A stretch of DNA of 64,000 nucleotides from Corynebacterium ammoniagenes DSM 20306 (GTDB lineage Bacteria > Actinomycetota > Actinomycetes > Mycobacteriales > Mycobacteriaceae). The position numbers were made by a program, and so were the translations under genes. Numbering within the stretch: the stretch's first letter is position 1; each line of letters begins with the position of its first letter. The notes below the pieces were generated by a model, which was not told the origin of the DNA, did no database searches, and saw only the letters and a program-made list of their open reading frames with translations. Positions 38,248 to 47,649 of the stretch are shown one piece after another. The DNA lies in NCBI RefSeq assembly GCF_001941425.1, contig NZ_CP009244.1, forward strand, positions 1,116,001 to 1,180,000. The letters are read 5' to 3'.

Positions 38248-38772
38248 GTGATTCTTTCCCATAATCCGCCGCGTAACCTTGCAACCCCGAGGTTGTTATT
38301 GGAAGTGCTTACTCCCGCTCATGCGGAGGAGATGGTGGATGTGTTATCTCATCCCGATATTTATGACTTCCTCGATGATGAACCTCCCGAGCTGGAGTTT
38401 CTCCGCCAGCTGTATCGCACACAATCTCGCAATTGGTATGGGCGTCCCATCTCGTGGCACAACTGGATCATCACCAACCAGGCAACGGGTCAGGCACTGG
38501 GGTATGTCCAAGCCACGGTCAATCATTCGAAAAAGACGACCGAGCTGGGGTGGGTTGTCGCACCGGAGCACCAAGGCCAGGGCTTTGCGCGTGAGGCCAC
38601 CCAACGAGTGATGGACGAAATCAGCTCGTGGGGCGGGTGTCAGTTATTTTATTGCCACATCGATAGCGACAACTATGCCTCCCAGCGCCTAGCACAGGCT
38701 TTAGGGTTCACACTGACAGAGTCCGAGCCTGACCGTGAGCAACGCTGGGAGAGAAAGTCACAGGGGAGTTAG
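38248..38772 (+). CDS. GNAT-family N-acetyltransferase
   Basis: The protein of 174 residues (from GTG 38248) has the GNAT fold with the acetyl-CoA loop in VVAPEHQGQGFAREATQRV and the motif NYASQRLAQALGFTL. It resembles the RimJ/RimL branch (LATPRLLLEVLTPAHAEEM). The start is uncertain: ATG at 38224 is an alternative. A -10-like TAAGCT at 38235-38240 would make the GTG leaderless. The end overlaps the convergent amidohydrolase by 4 bp. Substrate unknown. Confidence 0.8.
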   Translation: MILSHNPPRNLATPRLLLEVLTPAHAEEMVDVLSHPDIYDFLDDEPPELEFLRQLYRTQSRNWYGRPISWHNWIITNQATGQALGYVQATVNHSKKTTELGWVVAPEHQGQGFAREATQRVMDEISSWGGCQLFYCHIDSDNYASQRLAQALGFTLTESEPDREQRWERKSQGS

Positions 38773-40010
38773 GCTTTCGCCAGAAACGACAACACGGCGG
38801 CAGCACCAGCCTTGGTTGATGCCGTGCACGTGGGTGCGAAGTCAGGCAAGAAATTCGACTGGTGGTTGACCGGTGGGGTATCCAGCAGTTCTTCAGGAGT
38901 AGAGCCCACCAGCCAGAAGAAATACGGCACGCCCCACGCCTGCGGTAGGTAGCAGAAGTCTTCCGAGGCGGTCGATGGCTTGGCGTCGACTACCTCGTCA
39001 CCAAAGACGGCATCAAAGGTATCGCGTACCGCAATGGCGGTGGCGGGGTCATTATCGGTGACTTCACCGTGGGCGAAGTATTCAAAAGACGGAGGCAAGG
39101 GGCTTGCCGATGCCACACACTCGGCCTCCACCACGCGGTGGAGTGCTTCATAAACCCGTTCTGCCAAGGCCGGGTCGTAATACCGGGTGTTGAGCACAAG
39201 CTCTGCGGAGTCCGGGATGATGTTATTTTTATCCCCGGAGTGCAGCTCGCCGACGGAAATGACGAAGAATTCCCCTGGAGGCACCTCGCGGCCCACAATT
39301 GCTTGCAGGCGAATGACGATCATTGCAGCGATGAGTGTCGGGTCAATGGCTTTATCCGGCATGGACGCATGCGCGGAACGGCCCGCGATGGTGATTCGGA
39401 TAGAGTCACAGCCGGCCATGATGGGACCTTGTGAGGTTTGTACTTGACCAGCTGGGCCGGGCATCACGTGCTGACCGAGACAGACATCCGGGCGTGGGAC
39501 GCGGTCGATCAGACCATCGGCCAGCATCGTCTTGGCCCCGTCGGAGGTTTCTTCCGCTGGTTGAAAAAGCGCGATAAAAGTCCCCGACCATGCACCGCGC
39601 AGGGAATCGATGATCGCGCAGGCACCGAGCAGGGCAGTAGCATGCATGTCGTGACCGCAGGCATGCATATTGCCATTGGTTGAGGCAAAGTCCACCCCGG
39701 TTTGTTCCATAACTGGCAGCGCATCAAAATCTGCGCGCATTAGCACCGTCGGGCCTTGAGAATCTGCCGCAGTGGCGTCGTCCGGACTGACATCACCTGA
39801 GCGGAAAATTGCTGCCATGCCGTATCCGCCGATACCGGTAATGAGCTCACACTCAAACTCTCGCAGTTTGTCTTCAATCTTTTGCGCCGTGCGCTCTTCG
39901 TCGTGTGAGAGCTCTGGGTGGCGGTGCAGATCTTCATAAAATTCCCGCTGCCACGTCAAGTCAGCGCTATGCGTGGCAAGCAATTCGGAAATAGAATTTG
40001 GGTGAGTCAT
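38769..40010 (-). CDS. M20-family amidohydrolase
   Basis: The 413-residue protein is of the IAA-amino-acid/hippurate hydrolase type (peptidase M20D). It has the metal-binding MHACGHDMHATALLG, LFQPAEETSDGAK and LDASEDFCYLPQ-like region PSTASEDFCYLPQA. It begins with RHPELSHDEERTA near 31-43, the usual N-terminal motif. It hydrolyses an N-acyl or amide bond of an amino acid derivative; the substrate is not evident. No signal peptide is present. It ends convergently over the acetyltransferase gene. Confidence 0.88.
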   Translation of the reverse strand: MTHPNSISELLATHSADLTWQREFYEDLHRHPELSHDEERTAQKIEDKLREFECELITGIGGYGMAAIFRSGDVSPDDATAADSQGPTVLMRADFDALPVMEQTGVDFASTNGNMHACGHDMHATALLGACAIIDSLRGAWSGTFIALFQPAEETSDGAKTMLADGLIDRVPRPDVCLGQHVMPGPAGQVQTSQGPIMAGCDSIRITIAGRSAHASMPDKAIDPTLIAAMIVIRLQAIVGREVPPGEFFVISVGELHSGDKNNIIPDSAELVLNTRYYDPALAERVYEALHRVVEAECVASASPLPPSFEYFAHGEVTDNDPATAIAVRDTFDAVFGDEVVDAKPSTASEDFCYLPQAWGVPYFFWLVGSTPEELLDTPPVNHQSNFLPDFAPTCTASTKAGAAAVLSFLAKA

Positions 40011-40044
40011 GATCCAACTTTTTACTTAGGGTACGCTTACTTTT

Positions 40045-40443
40045 ATGTCACTTATTCAGTTTGATGTTTTAGTCCCACACGCTCAAGCCAAGCGCGTTGG
40101 CGAAGTCTTCGAAGAAGCGCTAAATCGCCTGGTCACAGCGGAACGCATTGATTCCGCACACGTAGATATCAACGATACCCCACGCCTTCCCGAAGGCATG
40201 GAAGAACAGCTCCGCCAGACCTATCGCGATGAGCACGAAGACCACGACTTAGAAGACGCCGAGGTGTACCGCTACCTCATCACGGTGGAAGGGGTAAAGG
40301 GCTCACTGAATGAACTCGGCATGGTGCTGGGTCGGTTGCTCACCCCGCACGCGGTCCTGCCGAAGGACTGGGTATTGCTCGAAGATGAAAAGGCGCATGA
40401 ATTGCCCGCAATCTTCCCGTGGGCTTTGGCTGTTAGCCGCTAG
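40045..40443 (+). CDS. Conserved-looking small soluble protein, unknown function
   Basis: The 132-residue acidic protein starts with MSLIQFDVLVPHAQAKRVGE at ATG 40045. It has no membrane helix, cysteine cluster or known motif. The acidic centre (YRDEHEDHDLEDAEVYRYL) and the regular beta-alpha pattern suggest a small folded domain. It stands alone between two minus-strand genes; a -10-like TAGGGT lies about 15 bp upstream of the ATG. No function can be proposed. Confidence 0.6.
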   Translation: MSLIQFDVLVPHAQAKRVGEVFEEALNRLVTAERIDSAHVDINDTPRLPEGMEEQLRQTYRDEHEDHDLEDAEVYRYLITVEGVKGSLNELGMVLGRLLTPHAVLPKDWVLLEDEKAHELPAIFPWALAVSR

Positions 40444-40460
40444 CTGTTAGTCGATAACTT

Positions 40461-41588
40461 CTAGCTGTGGGCAGCGGCGAACTCTTGCGCCAGTGCGCGG
40501 CCAGCTTCCTTGAGCTGGTCGTGCATGCTGCCCTGTTGCGACAGTGACGCCGACAGCGATCCGTCCGGGGCGGGGACATCAATCCTGCCGGCGACGATGC
40601 CCAGTGTTGAGTGTGCATCCGTCGCGATATCAGCTATCGTGCCCACGACCTTGCCGGTTAACGACTGCTCATCAAAAGCGCCTTCTCCCGTAATGATCAA
40701 GGTGGGTTGACCGTTCGCGTGGGCATCGTCAAGCAAATCCTGCAATCCCAGCCGGTGTGCCACGTACTGCGCGCCGGGCTGCAGCGCAATATTGGCCTCC
40801 GAGCCATACAACAGCGACGATAACCACGTCAGCCCCACGGGGATAGCCCCAGCTGCACCAAAGCCTTCGCGTTCGACATCGATGCCGGTGACTTCACACA
40901 GCTGCATCAACGCCCCGGTCAGCAGGGGAATATCCTCCTCGGTCGCGCCTTTTTGCCGCCCGTACATGCTTGCCGCGTGCAGCGGCGGACAAGTGGTATC
41001 GGCTAATAGCGTGTATTTCATTCCCGCTGCCTTGATGTTGAGCTGAGCGGTATCAATGGAATCCAGCATGACCAGCGGGGCGCCACCTTTGGGCAGTGGC
41101 AGGCCGCGGGCGTCCATGGGGGACCCACCCAACGCGGTGATAATGCCCATGCCGCCATCGACGGTGGCGGAACCTCCCAGCCCTAAGACGATGTGCTGCG
41201 CGCCGCGAGTTTGTGCATCGGCGATCAACACCCCGGTGCCATAAGTATCGGCGTGACGAACATCTAAATCATCTTCCACCGCCGGTAGTCCGGAGGCCGC
41301 TGCGACATCGATGTAGGCGGTATCGCCATGCAGGAAATAAGAGGCGGTATTGAGCCTGCCCCGGGCATCGGTGGCGGGAAGCTCTACCTTTTCCACCCGC
41401 GGCCCAGTATTGGATGCTGCCAAAGTTTGGGCAATGACTTCCGCGGTGCCTTCGCCACCATCGGCCATGGGCACTTGCTTGATGGTGGCGTGGGGGAGAA
41501 CTTCGGCAACACCTTGGGCAATGACGCGCGCCGCGGCGGCGGCAGTGGCGGTTGATTTAAATGAGTCAGGGGCGATGACAATGAGCAT
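40461..41588 (-). CDS. glxK: Glycerate kinase (GlxK/GarK type)
   Basis: The 375-residue protein starts with MLIVIAPDSFKSTATAAAAA, the hallmark of glycerate 2-kinase. It also has VLGLGGSATVDGGMGIITALGG (near 130, broken by the Gly-rich loop) and TGEGAFDEQSLTGKVVGTIA. It phosphorylates D-glycerate from glyoxylate or glucarate breakdown. The ATG at 41588 is chosen; an upstream GTG adds nine residues that are not family-like. It is divergent from gdhA. Confidence 0.92.
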   Translation of the reverse strand: MLIVIAPDSFKSTATAAAAARVIAQGVAEVLPHATIKQVPMADGGEGTAEVIAQTLAASNTGPRVEKVELPATDARGRLNTASYFLHGDTAYIDVAAASGLPAVEDDLDVRHADTYGTGVLIADAQTRGAQHIVLGLGGSATVDGGMGIITALGGSPMDARGLPLPKGGAPLVMLDSIDTAQLNIKAAGMKYTLLADTTCPPLHAASMYGRQKGATEEDIPLLTGALMQLCEVTGIDVEREGFGAAGAIPVGLTWLSSLLYGSEANIALQPGAQYVAHRLGLQDLLDDAHANGQPTLIITGEGAFDEQSLTGKVVGTIADIATDAHSTLGIVAGRIDVPAPDGSLSASLSQQGSMHDQLKEAGRALAQEFAAAHS

Positions 41589-41677
41589 GCGCTTGATTAT
41601 AGCGATTGCTTTCACTGCCCAAATATGCCCACTTACCTTTGATGCTTGCAGTATTGGTCACTCTATAGGTAAATTAG

Positions 41678-41697
41678 TTTCTATCAACCGATATAAA
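41678..41697 (+). promoter_or_regulatory. AmtR operator upstream of gdhA
   Basis: TTTCTAT-N6-ATATAAA fits the known AmtR consensus (tttCTATN6AtAGat/aA) in its left half and most of its right half. It lies about 75 bp upstream of the gdhA start. AmtR is the TetR-type nitrogen repressor of corynebacteria, and gdh is among its targets in C. glutamicum. Confidence 0.65.
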
Positions 41698-41718
41698 CCT
41701 GGTGGCTGTTGCCTGTAG

Positions 41719-43113
<1,395 letters not shown>

Positions 43114-43140
43114 CCTCAGCCCTGCACAAACGCACTTCAA

Positions 43141-43183
43141 CCCACCTGCACTTTCGGCCCCACCGAGAGTTCAGGTGGGTTTT
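43141..43183 (+). terminator. Terminator of gdhA
   Basis: CCCACCTG...ACT.TCGG pairs with CCGA.AGT...CAGGTGGG in an interrupted stem of about 15 bp, then TTTT. The next gene begins 48 bp later. Confidence 0.9.
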
Positions 43184-43217
43184 GGCGTGGGAGATGAACC
43201 TAAAGTTGAAGTTTATA

Positions 43218-43223
43218 TATACT
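43218..43223 (+). promoter_or_regulatory. Candidate -10 element of sepIVA
   Basis: TATACT ends eight bases before the ATG at 43232. A leaderless transcript starting right after the gdhA terminator is suggested. No ribosome site is present. Confidence 0.5.
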
Positions 43224-43231
43224 TGGCTCCC

Positions 43232-43933
43232 ATGTACCGCGTATTTGAAAGCATGGATCAGCTGGTCAATCACCTCGAGCAGGCCATGGGTGTTCCCATG
43301 ACCTCCAATTGCATGGTGCCACGAAACGAAATGTTGGCACTGCTCGATGAAATGCGAAACGCCATCCCGGTAGAGCTGGATGACGCGCAAGATGTCCTGG
43401 ATAACCAGGATGAAATTATCCGCAGCGCAGAAGAGCGAGCCGCTCAGATCGTGGGCGAGGCAGAAGCACAGGCGGATGACACCATCACCCGTGCAGAAAC
43501 TGACTCCCAAGCCATGATCGATGACGCGAACCACCGCGCCACCTCGGCCATCGGGCAGGCGCAAGACCAGGCCGCCAGCATCGTGGAAAGTGCTCGTGCT
43601 GAAGCTGAGCGCACCGTTGCCAAGGGCAATGAGTCTTATGAGCGCGCAGTTTCTGAAGGCCACGCTGAGCAAGAGCGTTTGGTCTCTGAGTCTGAGGTTG
43701 TACGCCGCGCTAATGAAGAAGCCAACCGGATCGTCGATACGGCGCACTCGGAATCCAACCGTCTGCGCACTGAGTGCGACGAATTTGTTGATACCAAGCT
43801 CGGTGAGTTTGAAGAGTCACTGACCGGTATCTTGCGCACCATCAATTCTGACCGTGCGGCGCTGCGTCGTGGAGCCGGCGCCTCTGGCAGCCGCGCAACC
43901 CGTGGCGGTTACTCGTCCTACGAACGCGAATAG
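43232..43933 (+). CDS. sepIVA: DivIVA-like coiled-coil protein (SepIVA homologue)
   Basis: The 233-residue protein is almost wholly helical, with a coiled coil from about 50 to 200 rich in Ala, Glu, Gln and Arg (RSAEERAAQIVGEAEAQA). The C-terminus is a basic, Gly/Ser-rich tail (RRGAGASGSRATRGGYSSY). It matches the mycobacterial SepIVA/Rv2927c, a septation factor, in length, form and position: the same neighbours (yceD, rnc, mutM) follow in the same order. It probably acts in cell division or polar growth. The ATG at 43232 is chosen; the -10 lies just upstream. Confidence 0.82.
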   Translation: MYRVFESMDQLVNHLEQAMGVPMTSNCMVPRNEMLALLDEMRNAIPVELDDAQDVLDNQDEIIRSAEERAAQIVGEAEAQADDTITRAETDSQAMIDDANHRATSAIGQAQDQAASIVESARAEAERTVAKGNESYERAVSEGHAEQERLVSESEVVRRANEEANRIVDTAHSESNRLRTECDEFVDTKLGEFEESLTGILRTINSDRAALRRGAGASGSRATRGGYSSYERE

Positions 43934-43956
43934 GACCCCTCAAGTCATTGCGCTCT

Positions 43957-43991
43957 GCTAGGGTCGCGGGTCACGCGGCCTTGGCCCTAGC
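43957..43991. terminator. Hairpin between sepIVA and the convergent membrane gene
   Basis: GCTAGGG (43957-43963) pairs with CCCTAGC (43985-43991), with an inner CGCG/CGCG pair. It lacks a clear T-tract but sits between convergent genes. Confidence 0.5.
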
Positions 43992-44004
43992 GGCTATTGA
44001 CTAA

Positions 44005-44502
44005 TTAGTATGAGGTGGATTTAGCTGACGCGCTCAGCACTGCCGATATTACTGCGGCAACCAGCGCGGGTCCCGCGAGAATTGGCCATGTGGTCAAAAC
44101 CATGGCGAGCTGTTGTAATTGATTGAGTGATCCGTCAAACAATGAGATAACAGCCGTGCCCGCGCTGAGGATTCCTCCAATCAGCGCGACGCTTAATACC
44201 ACGGTGCCGAGCATATTGCGGGCGTAGAAGGTGATCGACGCGGTAGCCAAAGAAAAGATCAAGGCGATCACCATGATGGCAATGTCATAAGGCAATGGAA
44301 ATAGCATCAGCACAAAGATGACAACGCCAGAAATTAGCGACCAGCGCACCACGCCCTTTCGAGCCACGCCATAAGGATTGATGGTCGAACGGAGCTTGTG
44401 GCGAGAAACCTGGTCTAAAACAAGACTTGCGATGATAAGGATTGCCGCGGGAAGCAGCGACCCCAAGATCAGCGGTGTCGCGCTGGAATCTAGACCATTC
44501 AT
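44005..44502 (-). CDS. Multi-pass membrane protein, unknown function
   Basis: The 165-residue protein has about five hydrophobic helices with very short loops and one basic cytoplasmic loop (RHKLRSTINPYGVARKG, near 34-50). It lies alone on the minus strand, within the otherwise plus-strand cell-division block, and is divergent from yceD. The mycobacterial block, as I recall it, lacks such a gene. I do not recognise the family. Confidence 0.7.
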   Translation of the reverse strand: MNGLDSSATPLILGSLLPAAILIIASLVLDQVSRHKLRSTINPYGVARKGVVRWSLISGVVIFVLMLFPLPYDIAIMVIALIFSLATASITFYARNMLGTVVLSVALIGGILSAGTAVISLFDGSLNQLQQLAMVLTTWPILAGPALVAAVISAVLSASAKSTSY

Positions 44503-44628
44503 GCTTAGCTATATTAGGTTGGAAGACATCAAAAAATAAAGCTCAAAACCCGCATTTCGCCTGTACATAGGGCATTGTGACCTCCTAGACAGGTGAAGTA
44601 CAGATTCAAGGGTAGGCTTAAGGATGTT

Positions 44629-45144
44629 ATGAACTCTCCACTGAAATTCAATGTGGCACAGCTTCTCCGTGCCAACTCGTTTGAACAACGCGAACAGACC
44701 GGACCTGCACCTGAGCGCATCGGCTTAGAAATGATTGCGGTGCCTAAGGGAAGCGAAATTACCGTCAATGCTGATATCACTCCGTTGGGTGAGGGATTGA
44801 TGGTTGATGCCCGGATTACCGGCACCTTGGAAGGCGAGTGTGCTCGCTGCCTGAAGCCACTGGAACGTCCTTTGGATCTTAAGGTCAACCAGGTCTTTGC
44901 TATCAGTGATGATTTCATCAGTGGCGATCCCGCGGATGAAGATGATGATGTCCCAGCCGTTGTTGGCGACGAAATCGATCTCCTACAGACCGTCATTGAT
45001 GAAGCCGGCATGGTCTTGCCCTTTGCCCCCACGTGTGAAGGCGGCTGCGATATCTCGACTCCAGAAGGCGTTGAGGTAGGAGTGTCCGGTGAAGAAGAAG
45101 AGCGCGTGGATCCTCGCTGGTCAGGACTGGAGAAGTTCTTGTGA
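44629..45144 (+). CDS. yceD: YceD/DUF177 family protein
   Basis: The 171-residue protein of the YceD (DUF177) family has the CARC motif (GECARCLKPLERPLDL) and a second Cys pair in PTCEGGCDIS, which may bind zinc. In many bacteria yceD lies next to rpmF and is linked to 23S rRNA or ribosome processing; in actinobacteria it precedes rnc. The ATG at 44629 (MNSPLKFN) is chosen because it fits homologues and an AAGGA precedes it; a GTG at 44593 would add twelve residues. It overlaps rnc by 4 bp. Confidence 0.88.
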   Translation: MNSPLKFNVAQLLRANSFEQREQTGPAPERIGLEMIAVPKGSEITVNADITPLGEGLMVDARITGTLEGECARCLKPLERPLDLKVNQVFAISDDFISGDPADEDDDVPAVVGDEIDLLQTVIDEAGMVLPFAPTCEGGCDISTPEGVEVGVSGEEEERVDPRWSGLEKFL

Positions 45145-45875
45145 GCCGAAAGAAGAAAATTAGCGGCGAACAGGCATTAGAAGAAGCCTACGCCGCAATT
45201 GATACTGCTCCGCTGCTTGCCAGCTTGAACGTTGAGCTCGAAGATAAGTATCTGCGCTTGGCATTGACACACAGGTCTTTTGCCAATGAGCACGGTCATC
45301 TTCCCAACAACGAGCGCCTGGAATTTCTAGGCGATGCGGTCTTAGGTCTATCCATTGCCGCACGGCTGTATGAAAAGTATCCAACCCGCCCGGAGTCGGA
45401 TATTTCCAAGATGCGTGCTTCGATTGTGTCCCGCTTTGGGCTTGCCGATGTCGCGCGCGAGATTGGTTTGGGCGCATTTATTCTTTTGGGTAAAGGCGAA
45501 GCCAATTCCAATGGCCGCGATAAAGACTCCATCCTGGCGGATACTACGGAAGCGCTATTTGGCGCGATCTATTTGCAGCACGGTTTTGAAACCGCGCGTC
45601 GGGTTATTTTGGAGCTTTTTGCCCAGAAGGTAGATGCGGCTGTCTCCACCCGTAACCACATGGACTGGAAGACCACCCTGCAAGAGCTGTGTGCGGAAAG
45701 AAAGCTGCCAACACCAGACTATTCGGCAACCTCTACGGGGCCAGAGCATGACCAGCTTTTTACGGCGCAAGTTCATGTTGATGGTCAGCTGCTGGGTGAG
45801 GGAGTAGGGCCCAATAAAAAGCAGGCGGAGCAGCAAGCAGCTGAAAAGGCTGCACTTATTATTCGTGTGAACTAG
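45141..45875 (+). CDS. rnc: Ribonuclease III
   Basis: RNase III cuts double-stranded RNA, notably pre-rRNA. The 244 residues have the catalytic signature NERLEFLGDAVLGL (Glu58, Glu61 and Asp65) and a second acidic region DTTEALFGAIYL. A C-terminal double-stranded RNA-binding domain follows (from DWKTTLQELCAERKLP, ending KKQAEQQAAEKAAL). The GTG start overlaps the yceD stop. It is followed by mutM after 32 bp. Confidence 0.96.
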   Translation: MSRKKKISGEQALEEAYAAIDTAPLLASLNVELEDKYLRLALTHRSFANEHGHLPNNERLEFLGDAVLGLSIAARLYEKYPTRPESDISKMRASIVSRFGLADVAREIGLGAFILLGKGEANSNGRDKDSILADTTEALFGAIYLQHGFETARRVILELFAQKVDAAVSTRNHMDWKTTLQELCAERKLPTPDYSATSTGPEHDQLFTAQVHVDGQLLGEGVGPNKKQAEQQAAEKAALIIRVN

Positions 45876-45907
45876 TTGCCACTAGTTCAGCTAGTCAAGA
45901 AATATTC

Positions 45908-46720
45908 ATGCCTGAGTTACCAGAAGTAGAAGTTGTTCGACGCGGTCTTGAGCCCCACATCGTGGATCATGCGTTCAAATCAGTAGAGATCTTGCACCCG
46001 CGAGCTAATAGGGGACAGGACGAGCCGCTGGGCGCGCTTTTGCATAACCGTGTCGTCAGCGCGGTTGCGCGACGCGGTAAATATCTGTGGTGTGAATTAG
46101 ATGGACACACCGAGCGTGAAGATGATGTTTTATTCATGCATCTTGGCATGTCCGGTCAGCTTCGAATCGGGCACACTGATTCCAAGCATGTGCGCATACG
46201 CGCGCATCTCACCGATGGCGTGGATTTAAGCTTCATCGACCAGCGAACCTTTGGCTACTGGTTAGTGGCACCCAAAGCCAAAATTGATCACATTGGGCAC
46301 GACCCGTTAAGTCCTGATTTCGATATCGTCGCGGCCGCGCGGAAACTGCGAACGAAGAAGACACATGTGAAAACTGCGCTGCTCGATCAGACCATTGCCT
46401 CAGGGATCGGCAATATTTATGCCGATGAAGCACTGTGGCGCGCGCACGTTTCACCATTGCGCAAAGCCAACCGGTTACTGCAGCGCGAGGCTGTCGCTAT
46501 TTATGAAGCGGCGAAAGAGGTCATGCTCGAAGCGCTCGCGCAGGGCGGAACCAGCTTCGACGCGCTCTATGTCAACGTCAATGGTGAATCTGGATACTTT
46601 GCGCGCTCGCTACATGTGTATGGCCGCACCGATGAGCCATGCGATACCTGCGGGGGTCCAATCTCCCGGGTGGTGCTCAATGCACGCTCCTCACATTTTT
46701 GCCCGCTGTGCCAGCGCTAG
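45908..46720 (+). CDS. mutM: Formamidopyrimidine-DNA glycosylase
   Basis: MutM (Fpg) removes 8-oxoguanine and formamidopyrimidines. The 270 residues begin MPELPEVEVVRRGLEPH, so the catalytic Pro and Glu follow the removed Met. The helix-two-turn-helix region is IASGIGNIYADEALWRA, and the zinc finger closes the protein: CDTCGGPISRVV and HFCPLCQR. Its length is normal. Its neighbours rnc and smc are the typical actinobacterial context. Confidence 0.96.
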   Translation: MPELPEVEVVRRGLEPHIVDHAFKSVEILHPRANRGQDEPLGALLHNRVVSAVARRGKYLWCELDGHTEREDDVLFMHLGMSGQLRIGHTDSKHVRIRAHLTDGVDLSFIDQRTFGYWLVAPKAKIDHIGHDPLSPDFDIVAAARKLRTKKTHVKTALLDQTIASGIGNIYADEALWRAHVSPLRKANRLLQREAVAIYEAAKEVMLEALAQGGTSFDALYVNVNGESGYFARSLHVYGRTDEPCDTCGGPISRVVLNARSSHFCPLCQR

Positions 46721-46723
46721 AGC

Positions 46724-47122
46724 ATGAAACACCGTATTGTCCTTGCTGTCATAGTTCGCGATGATCGCGTGCTCCTGGGACACCGTGCCCCAACGAGAGC
46801 TTGGTATGCGAATTGTTGGGATGTAATTGGCGGGCATATAGAGCTAGGAGAAAGTAGTGAACGGGCGCTCGTGCGCGAATGTCACGAGGAGTTGGGAATT
46901 ACGGTCCAGCGCTACCAACCAGTGCCTGTAACACTGAGTGACGCCGAGATTGAACCTTCCGCATTTCCTGTCACGCAGTGGGAGGGGGAGATCCGCAACA
47001 TGGCTCCGGAGGAGCACGATGCTTTGCGATGGTTCGGTCCTGAGGACCTCGGGCAGTTGCATCTCGCTGATCCGGTCTACGTCGACTGGCTCCAAGGCTT
47101 ACTCAAACACTTTCAGGGGTAA
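46724..47122 (+). CDS. Nudix hydrolase
   Basis: The 132-residue protein has a complete Nudix box: Gly37, Glu43, Arg51-Glu52, Glu55-Glu56 and Gly58 (in GGHIELGESSERALVRECHE and on). It should hydrolyse a nucleoside diphosphate linked to another group; MutT-like removal of oxidised nucleotides is plausible given mutM 3 bp upstream. The ATG at 46724 follows the mutM stop by 3 bp, so they are co-transcribed. The substrate is not known. Confidence 0.88.
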   Translation: MKHRIVLAVIVRDDRVLLGHRAPTRAWYANCWDVIGGHIELGESSERALVRECHEELGITVQRYQPVPVTLSDAEIEPSAFPVTQWEGEIRNMAPEEHDALRWFGPEDLGQLHLADPVYVDWLQGLLKHFQG

Positions 47123-47649
47123 ACGTGGCATAAATCATACCCGCGGTCTGGTAGCGAAAATTCGTAAAACTCGGGTTGAAGAAATCCCTCGCGAGAAAAG
47201 TTCTATACAAGCGAGTGATAACCAACTTCTGCGAAATGACGGAAGTGGTGAATGCACTGCGTACTTTTAACGTTTGCCGACTCGAGGGATAGGCAGGAAG
47301 CTATTCCCAGTAGTCGCGCGAAGCTTTGCTCCATTTGCAAAATGCAATTAGTCAATCATATGACGTGCAGCGAAACCCTAAAATTGGGAAAGTTTATTGG
47401 GCAATAGGTTTGCAAACTAAGAAGTTATGGTCGGGCGAGTTTTGGCTCCTGGATTACTTGAGAACTGAAATATTTTTTGACTTTATTTACTGTCATGCCT
47501 GGCGCATATCGAAGATAAAAACTCGCAGCCTTTTGCTTCTGATACCAGGAAGATTCGGGCAAAGGTGGACACATTCGGCGCTAAAACGTGACCAAAATTC
47601 TGCTATTTCAGGGCTCACCAAAGTGTGATTCAGGTTGCTCTAAGTATTG
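47123..47649. other. 527-bp gene-free low-GC region
   Basis: This is the longest stretch without a credible gene. Its base composition is clearly more AT-rich than its neighbours, especially 47330-47620. The only open frame (47326-47628, 100 codons) has no ribosome site and no recognisable protein. There are short palindromes such as GTTTGCAAAC near 47410 and TTGCAAAATGCAA near 47335. It probably contains the promoter of the symporter gene, and perhaps decayed sequence. I see no structured RNA. Confidence 0.5.

Noticed and set aside
47326..47628. 100-codon frame in the low-GC gap
   Set aside because: It has no ribosome site, no recognisable protein and a composition unlike the neighbouring genes; at most it is a gene remnant.
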